Source: CAJQQY01 sp045104975
Lineage (GTDB): Bacteria; Bacteroidota; Bacteroidia; Chitinophagales; Saprospiraceae
Reading direction: 5' to 3'
Assembly (NCBI GenBank): GCA_045104975.1
Contig: JBGCCY010000180.1
Location: forward strand, 1-64,000
DNA length: 64,000 bases
The position numbers and the translations under genes are program-made. The notes beneath the pieces were generated by a model, which saw only the letters and a list, made by a program, of their open reading frames with translations, did no database searches and was not told the DNA's origin. Shown here piece after piece: positions 34,941 through 43,052 of this stretch; within the stretch, counting starts at the first letter, position 1, and each line of letters starts with the position of its first letter.

Positions 34941-35092
34941 GACCGCTGCGCTGACAGAAGACAGATCGTGCGCTATGCTTATTGAGAGAGGACAGACTTA
35001 CGATAATTATGAACTAGACTAGATTATTATTGTCAGTCTGTTTTCTCTCAGTTGCCACAGGCCATGATCTGTCCTCTGTCAGCGCAACGGTC
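34941..35092. repeat. 152-bp imperfect palindrome inside the tryptophan-catabolic run
   Basis: Outer arms 34941-34967 and 35066-35092 are complementary with two mismatches in 27 bp (GACCGCTGCGCTGACAGAAG on the left). Inner pairing resumes around GAGAGA, ACAGACT and ATAAT on the left (34984-35006) against the complementary words at about 35023-35048. It fills nearly the entire gap between tryptophan dioxygenase and the ACMSD-like gene, and would form a long hairpin in a read-through transcript. Confidence 0.8.
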
Positions 35093-35109
35093 AAAAAAAA
35101 CAAAAAAAA

Positions 35110-36177
35110 ATGAGAATAAACGGACATTCCCACTTGCTTCCTTACCCAGAAGACATTCCTAAATTCATGAAAGAAAAGGAAATTTTTTGGATAGATGATG
35201 ACCGAAAGTTTATGCTTCAAAAAGGCTGGAAACGACCTATTACTGACTCTAGTTTTTTTCTAAATGAAAAACTGGAGTGGATGGAAAAAAACAAAATAGA
35301 TCATGCCGTTGTTTTAAATCTATCTCAATTATATGGTAATGGTTTGCGGTTGGAAGAATTGAAACAAGTGTTACGATTTCAAAATGACTTTAATGCTCAA
35401 GTCCAAAAAGCACATCCTGATAAATTTACTTGTGGCTTTGTGGTGCATTCAGGTTTTGTTCAAGGAGCACTTTGGGAAATGGAAAGATGTGTTGAAAAAC
35501 TAGGATTGAAAGTTTTGTGTTTGCCTACTCATTTTATGGATTCGATTGGAACTTGGCGATCTATTTTTGATCAAGATATTGAACCCATCTTAGAGCTAGC
35601 GAATAAGTATAAATTGGCAGTAGAAATTCATCCATATGATGGAGAGAAATTTATCAAATTGGAAAATACTGCATGGCGGTTTCACTTAGTTTGGATGCTA
35701 GCACAATGCGCAGATGCTTACCATTTTTTCACCCTAAAAGGTTATCCTCAAAAATATCCAGACATTCGAGTTTGCTTTGCACATGGAGGACAATTAACTC
35801 AAATTAATTTAGGGAGAAGGATTCAAGGTTTTGATGGGAGACCTGATTTATTTGAAGGAATGACACATCCTAGAAAAGCGATTGGTCATCCAAATATTTT
35901 CTTTGATACTTTGGTTCATGATACTTTCTCTTTGGAATTAATGGTAAAAAGAATGGGTGGAACAGATCAAATATTAGTTGGATTAGATGATCCTTATCCG
36001 CTTGGAGAAATGGAGAGTGCGCCACAGTCTTCTTATCCTGGAAAACTTTTGGACCTTGCAGTTACTGAAAAAATCGTTACGGAAAAACAACATCAAGAAA
36101 TGTGGGAGGACAATGTATTGAGATGGTTAGGAGCAGATCACGATGATTCCTTTAAAGAAAGAATGAAATTAAAATAA
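35110..36177 (+). CDS. ACMSD-type amidohydrolase (probable 2-amino-3-carboxymuconate semialdehyde decarboxylase)
   Basis: 355 residues of the amidohydrolase-2 superfamily. The metal site is visible: H6 and H8 (GHSH), EIHPYDGEKF near residue 177, FAHGGQ near 225 and GLDDPYPLGEM near 295, whose aspartate completes the zinc ligands. This set fits 2-amino-3-carboxymuconate-6-semialdehyde decarboxylase, which diverts the 3-hydroxyanthranilate product away from quinolinate/NAD toward aminomuconate. Position between tryptophan dioxygenase and kynureninase strongly supports this. The stop TAA abuts the kynureninase ATG (no gap), so the two are co-translated. Other decarboxylases of the superfamily are the main alternative. 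Confidence 0.88.
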   Translation: MRINGHSHLLPYPEDIPKFMKEKEIFWIDDDRKFMLQKGWKRPITDSSFFLNEKLEWMEKNKIDHAVVLNLSQLYGNGLRLEELKQVLRFQNDFNAQVQKAHPDKFTCGFVVHSGFVQGALWEMERCVEKLGLKVLCLPTHFMDSIGTWRSIFDQDIEPILELANKYKLAVEIHPYDGEKFIKLENTAWRFHLVWMLAQCADAYHFFTLKGYPQKYPDIRVCFAHGGQLTQINLGRRIQGFDGRPDLFEGMTHPRKAIGHPNIFFDTLVHDTFSLELMVKRMGGTDQILVGLDDPYPLGEMESAPQSSYPGKLLDLAVTEKIVTEKQHQEMWEDNVLRWLGADHDDSFKERMKLK

Positions 36178-37461
36178 ATGGATAACAATACAATTACAAA
36201 TTTTAAAAACACAAGAGAGTGCGCCCAAGAAATGGATCAAAACGATCCAATGCGGAAATATAGAAATGAGTTCCACCTTCCGATTCAGAAGAATGGAGAA
36301 CCGTATGTTTATCTCTGTGGAAACTCATTAGGGCTTCAACCTAAATCCACTCGGGAAGCGATTGAACAGGAATTAAAAGATTGGGAAAATTACGGAGTCG
36401 AAGGACATTTCCATGCAAAGAACCCTTGGATGCCTTATCATGAATTTTTGACTAATGCGATGGCAAAAGTGGTGGGTGCTAAGCCAATCGAAGTGGTCGT
36501 GATGAATACTCTTTCAGTCAATTTACATTTGATGATGGTATCATTTTATCGACCAACCAAAACTAGAAATAAAATTCTAATTGAGTTCGATGCATTTCCA
36601 TCAGATAAGTATGCCGTTGAATCTCAAATTAAATTTCATGACTTAGATCCTAAAGAATGTTTGATAGAATTAAAAGCTCGAGAAGGTGAAGAATTAATTC
36701 GGAAAGAAGACCTTGAAAAGGTAATTGAAGAGCAAGGTGATCAAATTGCTTTGATTATGATTGGAAATACTAATTACTACACCGGGCAGTTTTTTGACAT
36801 GAAAAAAATTACTGAATTAGGTCATGCAAAAGGTTGCAAAGTTGGATTCGACTGCGCACACGGAGCAGGAAATGTTGAATTAAATTTACATGATTCGGGA
36901 GCAGATTTTGCCGTTTGGTGTAGCTATAAATATATCAATTCTGGCCCAGGAAGCTTAGGTGGATGTTTTGTTCATGAAAGACATGCTAATGATAAATCAT
37001 TGCCTAGATTTGCAGGATGGTGGGGTCATAATAAAGATACTCGATTTGGAATGCGAGATGGATTTGATCCGATTCCAGGAGTGGAAAGTTGGCAATTAAG
37101 TAATCCTCCGATTTTGTCGATGGCGGCAATTTTGGCTTCGCTTAAAATATTTGACGAAGCAGGAATTTCGAATTTACGAAAGAAAGCAATTCAATTGACG
37201 AGTTATTTAGAATATTTAGTTGATGAATTAAATGATGATCGAATCAAAATTATTACGCCTCGAAATCCAAAAGAAAGAGGAAGTCAATTATCTATTCAAG
37301 TGAAGAGTGCAGACAAAGCGTTGTTTGATAAAATAACTGAAAAAGGAGTGATCGCTGATTGGAGAGAACCTGATGTGATTCGAGTTGCACCGGTAGCTTT
37401 ATACAATTCTTATGAGGATGTGTTTCGGTTTGTGGAGATTTTAAAAAGTGAATTAAAATAG
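36178..37461 (+). CDS. kynU: Kynureninase
   Basis: PLP-dependent hydrolase that cleaves (3-hydroxy)kynurenine to (3-hydroxy)anthranilate and alanine. The 427 residues have YLCGNSLGLQPKSTREAIEQEL at 45-66, EGHFHAKNPWMPYHE, FDCAHGAGN (D225), and CSYKYINSGPGS with Lys251 as the probable Schiff-base lysine. GWWGHN and PGVESWQLSNPPIL follow in the family order. It starts directly at the previous stop codon and ends 17 bp before the monooxygenase gene. Together with KMO and ACMSD it indicates 3-hydroxykynurenine as the main substrate. Confidence 0.97.
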   Translation: MDNNTITNFKNTRECAQEMDQNDPMRKYRNEFHLPIQKNGEPYVYLCGNSLGLQPKSTREAIEQELKDWENYGVEGHFHAKNPWMPYHEFLTNAMAKVVGAKPIEVVVMNTLSVNLHLMMVSFYRPTKTRNKILIEFDAFPSDKYAVESQIKFHDLDPKECLIELKAREGEELIRKEDLEKVIEEQGDQIALIMIGNTNYYTGQFFDMKKITELGHAKGCKVGFDCAHGAGNVELNLHDSGADFAVWCSYKYINSGPGSLGGCFVHERHANDKSLPRFAGWWGHNKDTRFGMRDGFDPIPGVESWQLSNPPILSMAAILASLKIFDEAGISNLRKKAIQLTSYLEYLVDELNDDRIKIITPRNPKERGSQLSIQVKSADKALFDKITEKGVIADWREPDVIRVAPVALYNSYEDVFRFVEILKSELK

Positions 37462-37478
37462 GAGTCATAAATAATAAT

Positions 37479-38834
37479 ATGAATAAAAACGAAAAAGTAA
37501 TCATCATCGGAGCAGGGTTGTGCGGAACACTCTTAGCCGTAAGATTAGCACAACGAGGCTACCAAGTCAGTCTTCATGAGAAGCGTTCTGATATGCGAAG
37601 AGAGGATGTCGATGCAGGACGATCCATCAATTTAGCTTTATCGAGTAGAGGGTTAAAAGCACTTGAAAGAGTTGGAATTAAACCAGCCATTTTAGAAGAA
37701 TGCATTCCAATGCATGGGCGAATGATTCATCCTTTGGGAGGCGAAGAATTTCTTTCGAGATATAGTGGGAGAGAAGAAGATTATATAAATTCTGTTTCAA
37801 GAGGAGGTTTAAATATTGCTTTGTTGGACGAAGCAGAAAAGATGCCCAACATTAGTTTGCACTTTGAAAGTAATTGTTCTAAAGTTAATTTGAAGGAGGC
37901 TAGCGCAACTTTTAAAAATAGAGAAACTGGTCAAACGTGGGAAGAAAAAGGAGCGGTGGTTATTGGAACGGATGGCGCAGGTTCTATCGTTCGAAGAAGT
38001 ATGATGGCTAATACTACCCAACTACTTTTCAATTATTCTCAAAATTTCTTGCGGCACGGCTACAAAGAATTAAGTATCCTACCTACTGAAAATGGAGATT
38101 GGAAAATTGAAAAGAATGCCCTTCACATTTTTCCAAGAGGACAATTTATGATTATTGCTTTGCCTAATTTAGATGGGAGTTTTACGCTGACAATGTTCCA
38201 CCCATTCGAGGGAGAAATTGGTTTTAATAATTTAGATACCAAAGAAAAAGTGAAAGCTTTTTTTGAAAAATATTTCCCAGACCTTTTACCATATATTCCA
38301 CATTATTTAGAAGAGTTTTTTGAGAACCCAGTTGGTACCTTAGGAACGATCAAATGTTATCCGTGGCAAGCCTTTGGGAAATCCTTAGTCATGGGGGATG
38401 CTTCGCACGCTATAGTTCCATTTTATGGACAGGGTATGAATGCTTCATTTGAAGACGTAACGGTTTTTGATGAAATTCTAGATCAACATGAAGGAGACTG
38501 GGAAAAAGTATTTTATGAATTTCAAGAAGCACGAGTCGAAAATGCCAATGCGATTGCGGACCTTGCGATTGATAATTTTACAGAAATGCAAGACCGAGTG
38601 GACGATAAAGATTTTATGAAAAAAAGAAAATTGGAAATGCAGTTAGAACAACAATTTCCAGATTATTATTCTAAATATTCCTTAGTAACTTTTAAACCAA
38701 ATTTACCTTATGCTCAGGCAATGAAACTAGGAAGAGCTCAAGATGAATTGTTGTTAGAAATATGTACAAATGGCGATTTAGAAAAACTATCACTCGAAGA
38801 AATTTACGAACAACTCAAAGATTTGCAAAAATAA
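37479..38834 (+). CDS. kmo: Kynurenine 3-monooxygenase
   Basis: FAD- and NADPH-dependent enzyme that hydroxylates kynurenine to 3-hydroxykynurenine. The 451 residues show the N-terminal Rossmann motif IIIGAGLCGTLLAVRLAQRG (6-29), SINLALSSRGLKALERVG, the mid DG motif GTDGAGSIVRR, and GDASHAIVPFYGQGMNASFED near residue 308, which combines the family GDAAHxxxPFxGQGMN signature. In this sequence the Ala-to-Ser change is conservative. It is 17 bp downstream of kynU and 14 bp upstream of the RidA-type gene, so it is part of one operon. It probably associates loosely with the inner membrane like other KMOs. Confidence 0.97.
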   Translation: MNKNEKVIIIGAGLCGTLLAVRLAQRGYQVSLHEKRSDMRREDVDAGRSINLALSSRGLKALERVGIKPAILEECIPMHGRMIHPLGGEEFLSRYSGREEDYINSVSRGGLNIALLDEAEKMPNISLHFESNCSKVNLKEASATFKNRETGQTWEEKGAVVIGTDGAGSIVRRSMMANTTQLLFNYSQNFLRHGYKELSILPTENGDWKIEKNALHIFPRGQFMIIALPNLDGSFTLTMFHPFEGEIGFNNLDTKEKVKAFFEKYFPDLLPYIPHYLEEFFENPVGTLGTIKCYPWQAFGKSLVMGDASHAIVPFYGQGMNASFEDVTVFDEILDQHEGDWEKVFYEFQEARVENANAIADLAIDNFTEMQDRVDDKDFMKKRKLEMQLEQQFPDYYSKYSLVTFKPNLPYAQAMKLGRAQDELLLEICTNGDLEKLSLEEIYEQLKDLQK

Positions 38835-38848
38835 AATTCACAAATAAA

Positions 38849-39262
38849 ATGGAAAGTAAAGTTCTTACAGGAAAAGCCCAACCACTAGGGAATTACCCTC
38901 ATGTAAAAAGAGTAGGGGACTTCATTTACGTTTCAGGTACCAGTAGCCGACGACCTGATAATACACATATTGGAGCAATTCAAAATGAAAGTGGAGAATG
39001 GGAACTCGACATTCGTGCTCAAACTAAGGCAGTAATTGAGAATGTAAATACCTTGTTACTAAGTCTTGGGGCTGATCTAAAAAATGTAATTGATATCAAT
39101 ACTTTTTTAGTAGACATGAAAGATTTCAAAGGATATAATGAAGTGTATGGAACATTTTTCGATCATACTGGACCGACGAGAACAACCGTTGCAGTACATC
39201 AATTACCTCATCCTAATCTATTGATTGAAATAAAAGCTATTGCTTATTTACCAAAACCTTAA
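38849..39262 (+). CDS. RidA-family protein, probable 2-aminomuconate deaminase
   Basis: 137 residues from ATG 38849, fourteen bases after kmo; a longer frame from 38762 overlaps kmo and adds unrelated residues. RidA hallmarks are VKRVGDFIYVSGTSSRRPDNT, TKAVIENVNTLLLSLGADLKNVIDINTFLVDM, and GPTRTTVAVHQLPHPNLLIEIKAIAY, where the arginine after GPT is the conserved carboxylate-binding residue. Aminomuconate deaminases (AmnD/NbaF type) belong to this superfamily and act after ACMSD and the semialdehyde dehydrogenase, so the operon position favours that role. A general imine deaminase function is the alternative. Confidence 0.85.
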   Translation: MESKVLTGKAQPLGNYPHVKRVGDFIYVSGTSSRRPDNTHIGAIQNESGEWELDIRAQTKAVIENVNTLLLSLGADLKNVIDINTFLVDMKDFKGYNEVYGTFFDHTGPTRTTVAVHQLPHPNLLIEIKAIAYLPKP

Positions 39263-39325
39263 CACTCTTCTATTATTTTTCTATTCATAAAAACTATAAT
39301 TTAGCAATAGAAAATAAAGCATGTT

Positions 39326-39925
39326 ATGAAAAAAATAATTCTACTAGTTGTTATTCTCCTTTTAACCCAAAATTTTAGTTTTTCTCAAATTGAATTAAAA
39401 GGAGGCTTATATGCTTCGATTCCTTTTGGCATTTTAGTAGCAGGTGAATATGGTCTTTATGATGATATTGGAATAGAATTAGGGGTGGTCTCTAATCCTG
39501 GAGTTGATCTTGGTCAAACTCACTTATCAGGTACTGCAATCTTAGTTAATGCTCGCTATTATTTTTCTCCAAATTATGGTTTAGATCGTTTTTATGCAGG
39601 CGTATATATTAGACCTCATACCAGCGTTAAAGCAGAAGAAATCACCAACTTCTTTTTCCCAACTACCTTTCCTTCAACTGGGGTTATTACACCTACTAGT
39701 ACAAACTTCGAATATTCAAGAGATTCTGGAGTTGGAGCAGGTTTCTTAGTTGGAAAAAAGTTTGTTCGAAAAAATAAATATTTCCTTGATCTCAATATTG
39801 GAATCGGAAGAAATTTTGGTCAGAGAGTTTATGACCTTGAAGTTCCATCATCTATTTTTGGAAGGAGAAATGAACGAATTGGATTAGACTTTTTTTATTC
39901 CTTCGTCTTTGGGTTTAGAATTTAA
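39326..39925 (+). CDS. Small outer-membrane beta-barrel protein
   Basis: 199 residues. A signal peptide (1-20, ending in SFSQ) is followed by alternating strands: IELKGGLYASIPFGILVAGEYG, DDIGIELGVVSN, GTAILVNARYYFS, FYAGVYIRPHTS, GVGAGFLVGKKF, YFLDLNIGIGRNF and a final FYSFVFGFRI whose terminal aromatic/hydrophobic pattern suits outer-membrane insertion. About eight strands are likely, as in OmpW/OmpX-size barrels. It has no homology I can name. It follows the tryptophan-catabolic run by 63 bp on the same strand but is probably unrelated to it. Confidence 0.7.
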   Translation: MKKIILLVVILLLTQNFSFSQIELKGGLYASIPFGILVAGEYGLYDDIGIELGVVSNPGVDLGQTHLSGTAILVNARYYFSPNYGLDRFYAGVYIRPHTSVKAEEITNFFFPTTFPSTGVITPTSTNFEYSRDSGVGAGFLVGKKFVRKNKYFLDLNIGIGRNFGQRVYDLEVPSSIFGRRNERIGLDFFYSFVFGFRI

Positions 39926-40011
39926 TCTAAAAAAAAATCTAATTCTTATCTTCGGGGTAATCAAAATGTAGGATTTTTTTACTAGTCTAGTTGATTCAAA
40001 TATTTCAAATT

Positions 40012-40719
40012 ATGAAGAAAAATTTTAAGCCAATTTCTGTCGTAATGCTGGGAGCAAGTGGTGCGGTTGGGCAGCAAGTTTTATCCACCATTTTACAATT
40101 ATCTCAAGTAAAGAAAATTACATTATTGGGCCGTCGAACCATTGAAAATTTAACGGACCAAAGAATTGTTCAACATAAAATTGATATATTCAACCCTGAC
40201 TCTTACCTAGAATTCTTGCCTAATCATGAGGTAGCGATTTGCACTCTCGGTGTCGGACAACCTTCAAAAATAAGTAGAGATCAATTTTTAAAGATTGATA
40301 AAATAGCAGTTGAAGATTTTGCTAAAAGTTGTAAAAGATCAGGAGTTCTTCATTTTGAATTGCTTTCATCAGTAGGAATAGATTCCAGTTCTTCCAACTT
40401 TTTCTTGAGAACCAAAGGCGAATTGGTAGACGAATTAAAAGCCCAAAACTTTGAGCGATTGAGTATATTTCAACCATCCATGATTTTGACACCTACCAAT
40501 CGATATGGTTTTTCACAAGCGGTAACCCTTGCTATTTGGCCATGGCTAAGTAAATTATTTTTTGGTTCGCTTAAAAAATATAGAGGAATTAAAGTAGAGA
40601 AATTGGGAGAATCTATGGCTAAAAATATTTTCAATAATCATCCTGAAAAAAGTAATGTTGAGCTTTTAACTTGGAATGATTTTAATCATATAAACAAACA
40701 GCCTCTTTTTAAAACTTAA
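40012..40719 (+). CDS. NAD(P)-binding Rossmann-fold oxidoreductase (HTATIP2-like)
   Basis: 235 residues from ATG 40012; a TTG at 39991 would add seven residues. The Rossmann motif VVMLGASGAVGQQVLSTILQL (9-28), the following LGRR arginine pair for NADP preference, VAICTLGVGQPSKISRDQFLKID and HFELLSSVGIDSSSSNFFLRTKGELVDEL, which contains a Ser-x-x-x-x-K active-site-like arrangement, fit the HTATIP2/TIP30-like branch of atypical short-chain dehydrogenases. Substrate unknown. The stop codon lies inside the terminator hairpin at 40695-40735. Confidence 0.75.
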   Translation: MKKNFKPISVVMLGASGAVGQQVLSTILQLSQVKKITLLGRRTIENLTDQRIVQHKIDIFNPDSYLEFLPNHEVAICTLGVGQPSKISRDQFLKIDKIAVEDFAKSCKRSGVLHFELLSSVGIDSSSSNFFLRTKGELVDELKAQNFERLSIFQPSMILTPTNRYGFSQAVTLAIWPWLSKLFFGSLKKYRGIKVEKLGESMAKNIFNNHPEKSNVELLTWNDFNHINKQPLFKT

Positions 40720-40735
40720 AAAAAGAGACTGTTTG
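40695..40735. terminator. Hairpin overlapping the gene end
   Basis: CAAACAGCCTCTTTTT (40695-40710) pairs with 40720-40735 with one mismatch, around a nine-base loop that includes the last codons and stop of the preceding gene. It probably ends both convergent transcripts, although the T tract is inside the stem. Confidence 0.65.
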
Positions 40736-40769
40736 ATCAATAGGTCTATTAAAAAAAAAATACGATTTC

Positions 40770-42986
40770 CTATTTTTTCAAAATAATTTTTTGCTGAGAA
40801 AATTTAAAAGCTAATTCCAACATCTCAATCATTTTTGGCCAATCTTTAGCTGGAACAGTTTGATTTTTATAAATTTTCTTAGTGTTTACTTTTAATTGAT
40901 TACCGTCCATTTTTGCTTCACTTATAAAAGAACCAAATTCATTTTCGATACTCATATTTAGGTTTTCAATTCCTTCTGCTTTGTATCCCTCTGGTAATTC
41001 TAAATTGATATTATTTTCAATAGTTTTAGCATAATTAACTTGTATATCCTTGGTTCTTTCTTTTAAATCATCTTCATCTAATTCAATCTGACTTCCAATC
41101 ATTTTTCCAATATCAAAAATTAAATTGGGGCCAGCTTTTTTGATATAATCTTTTGCTTCATATTTTATTTGAGCTTTTAGATCATCACCAAATCTGCCAT
41201 TCGAAATAACTTTGAACTCTTTAATTTCTTCAGTATCAAAATCTTGTCTAATCCAATCTTTAATGTTTTCTTTTTTCTGTTCAGACAATTCAGATTTTAT
41301 CTCAGCCATATCTTCCTCTGAAATTTTGTTCTTTTTTCTTTTATTTACTTTTTGATCAATTTTCTTTTGAGCGATTTTAATTTTCCCTGAGGCAATTCGT
41401 TCATCATCTTCGTCTACATATTTTTCTTGATATAGAAGTAACCCAAAATATGGATCTTTAAAAGCTCCTCGAAAGATGACTTCATGATCAAATTCCAAAT
41501 TATTATCATCATTTTTAATTTTCAAGTCTATGTTATTGATATAAGCATTATTTCGGTATTTAGAGGTAGGAGTCATTTCCTTTCTTGGCTCAAAACCATA
41601 TAATCTATGCGCATGAAATACAGAAGTATTAAAGAGTCTAGAATCCATTTCACCAGCTGATGAATAATTATCAAAAGGCCAATAATATTTTTTTATAGAT
41701 GGAATATAGATGCCTATTACAACTTCTTGATCTAGCACTACACTTTCTAAATCACCATAAAATTTTGGAACGGCAACCACATATTCTGAAGTGATTCTTT
41801 GTTCTTTTAATTGTTGGTTAAAATAGTAAGCGAAATAAGGATCACTCATTCTGAAATACTGATCGGGCGACAATAATTTTTTATATCTTTTACTATCTGC
41901 TTCTCGAATAGCTCGTTTATTAGAGCTAGTTGGATCCACCGAGTAATTAGACATTTGATGAATAAAACCAAGTCTAAGTGCGTAATAAATTTTGGCCGCT
42001 GCCTTTTCGTCAGAGTCGCCGCTAAATTTCAAATCATTAATATAATTTCCTAATGTATAAACACCTGAGGTGTATCCACGCGGAGAAACAATCGGAGGCA
42101 TATTTTTTAAATCAGTCAAGGGTTTAAACAAATCCTCGAATGTTGTTCCTTGTTGGATTCTCATGTCCCCTTTTTTCACCTTAACTCCCTTTGGAATTGG
42201 AGAAGCCATGATTTTAAGGATTGGTTCAGTTAGATTTTCATAATCCCACCTTACATCTTTGTAAGTTGCTCTCATTTTATCCTTGATCACAAACCGAGTT
42301 ACATCAACATTTTTTCTACCTTTTCCATCAAGACCTCCTTTCATTTCTTGAACAAAATCTGGCGAGCCATTGAATGAATTGTATCGAAATTTCCAACGCT
42401 TTTCAACATCAAAAATCAACTCCTGATATTTGATTGGATAATAGCTAGAAATAGGAGCAATGAGATTAACATCTGAGGCATACTCTTCCGTAAATACTTT
42501 AAAATAATCTAGGATATCCCCAATCTCCAAATTAGGAATTGCGATTTTTTTATAGTCAGAAGATTGATAACTAGATGCATAAGATCGAGGAACATCGGTT
42601 TCTACTTTCACCGCTTTTGAAATATCGATTTCTTCTTTTTTTCCATCTGCCTTGATGATAAAAAGTCCAACTGCATCAGAACTTTGGTAATGATATTCTG
42701 AGTAATCATCTAAGGCAGTTTGATCTTGAATCAGGACTCTCTTTCGAGTGATACCTTTGGTTTTGGTTCCTTTTCTTCTTTTGTCTCCTAAAAAAGAAAT
42801 ATAAGTTTTTTGGCAAAGGATTACGGCTGATTCATCTTTCCATTCTATGGGAGCTTCCATGACTTCAAAGTCGGAATCTTTCTCACCTAATACTAATTTA
42901 TAGTATTCGAGTGCTTCATTTTTTTGACTAAAAATGTAGGATGGAAATAAGATGATTAAGAAAAAAAGTAAGGTTAAATTTTTCAT
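40770..42986 (-). CDS. Secreted DUF3857-like protein without transglutaminase triad
   Basis: 738 residues from ATG 42986, where the signal peptide MKNLTLLFFLIILFPSYIFSQ begins; ATG 43028 would add fourteen residues before it. The N-terminal third follows the DUF3857 pattern (SAVILCQKTYISFLGDKR, AIPNLEIGDILDYFKVFTEE), and the central part corresponds in position to a transglutaminase domain but I see no Cys-His-Asp triad. A lysine/glutamate-rich helix (KKIDQKVNKRKKNKISEEDMAEIK) and a DUF3858-like beta region follow. It lies 66 bp downstream of a related gene on the same strand, so both are likely in one operon. Confidence 0.7.
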   Translation of the reverse strand: MKNLTLLFFLIILFPSYIFSQKNEALEYYKLVLGEKDSDFEVMEAPIEWKDESAVILCQKTYISFLGDKRRKGTKTKGITRKRVLIQDQTALDDYSEYHYQSSDAVGLFIIKADGKKEEIDISKAVKVETDVPRSYASSYQSSDYKKIAIPNLEIGDILDYFKVFTEEYASDVNLIAPISSYYPIKYQELIFDVEKRWKFRYNSFNGSPDFVQEMKGGLDGKGRKNVDVTRFVIKDKMRATYKDVRWDYENLTEPILKIMASPIPKGVKVKKGDMRIQQGTTFEDLFKPLTDLKNMPPIVSPRGYTSGVYTLGNYINDLKFSGDSDEKAAAKIYYALRLGFIHQMSNYSVDPTSSNKRAIREADSKRYKKLLSPDQYFRMSDPYFAYYFNQQLKEQRITSEYVVAVPKFYGDLESVVLDQEVVIGIYIPSIKKYYWPFDNYSSAGEMDSRLFNTSVFHAHRLYGFEPRKEMTPTSKYRNNAYINNIDLKIKNDDNNLEFDHEVIFRGAFKDPYFGLLLYQEKYVDEDDERIASGKIKIAQKKIDQKVNKRKKNKISEEDMAEIKSELSEQKKENIKDWIRQDFDTEEIKEFKVISNGRFGDDLKAQIKYEAKDYIKKAGPNLIFDIGKMIGSQIELDEDDLKERTKDIQVNYAKTIENNINLELPEGYKAEGIENLNMSIENEFGSFISEAKMDGNQLKVNTKKIYKNQTVPAKDWPKMIEMLELAFKFSQQKIILKK

Positions 42987-43052
42987 AGATATTATTTGAA
43001 GGTTTTGTTTAATTATTGTGAAGACCAAGTATATCTGGTCTCTACCTTAGCA

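Noticed and set aside
38762..38848. 29-residue extension of the RidA-type protein
   Set aside because: It overlaps kmo, gives residues unlike the family, and the ATG at 38849 gives the normal RidA length.
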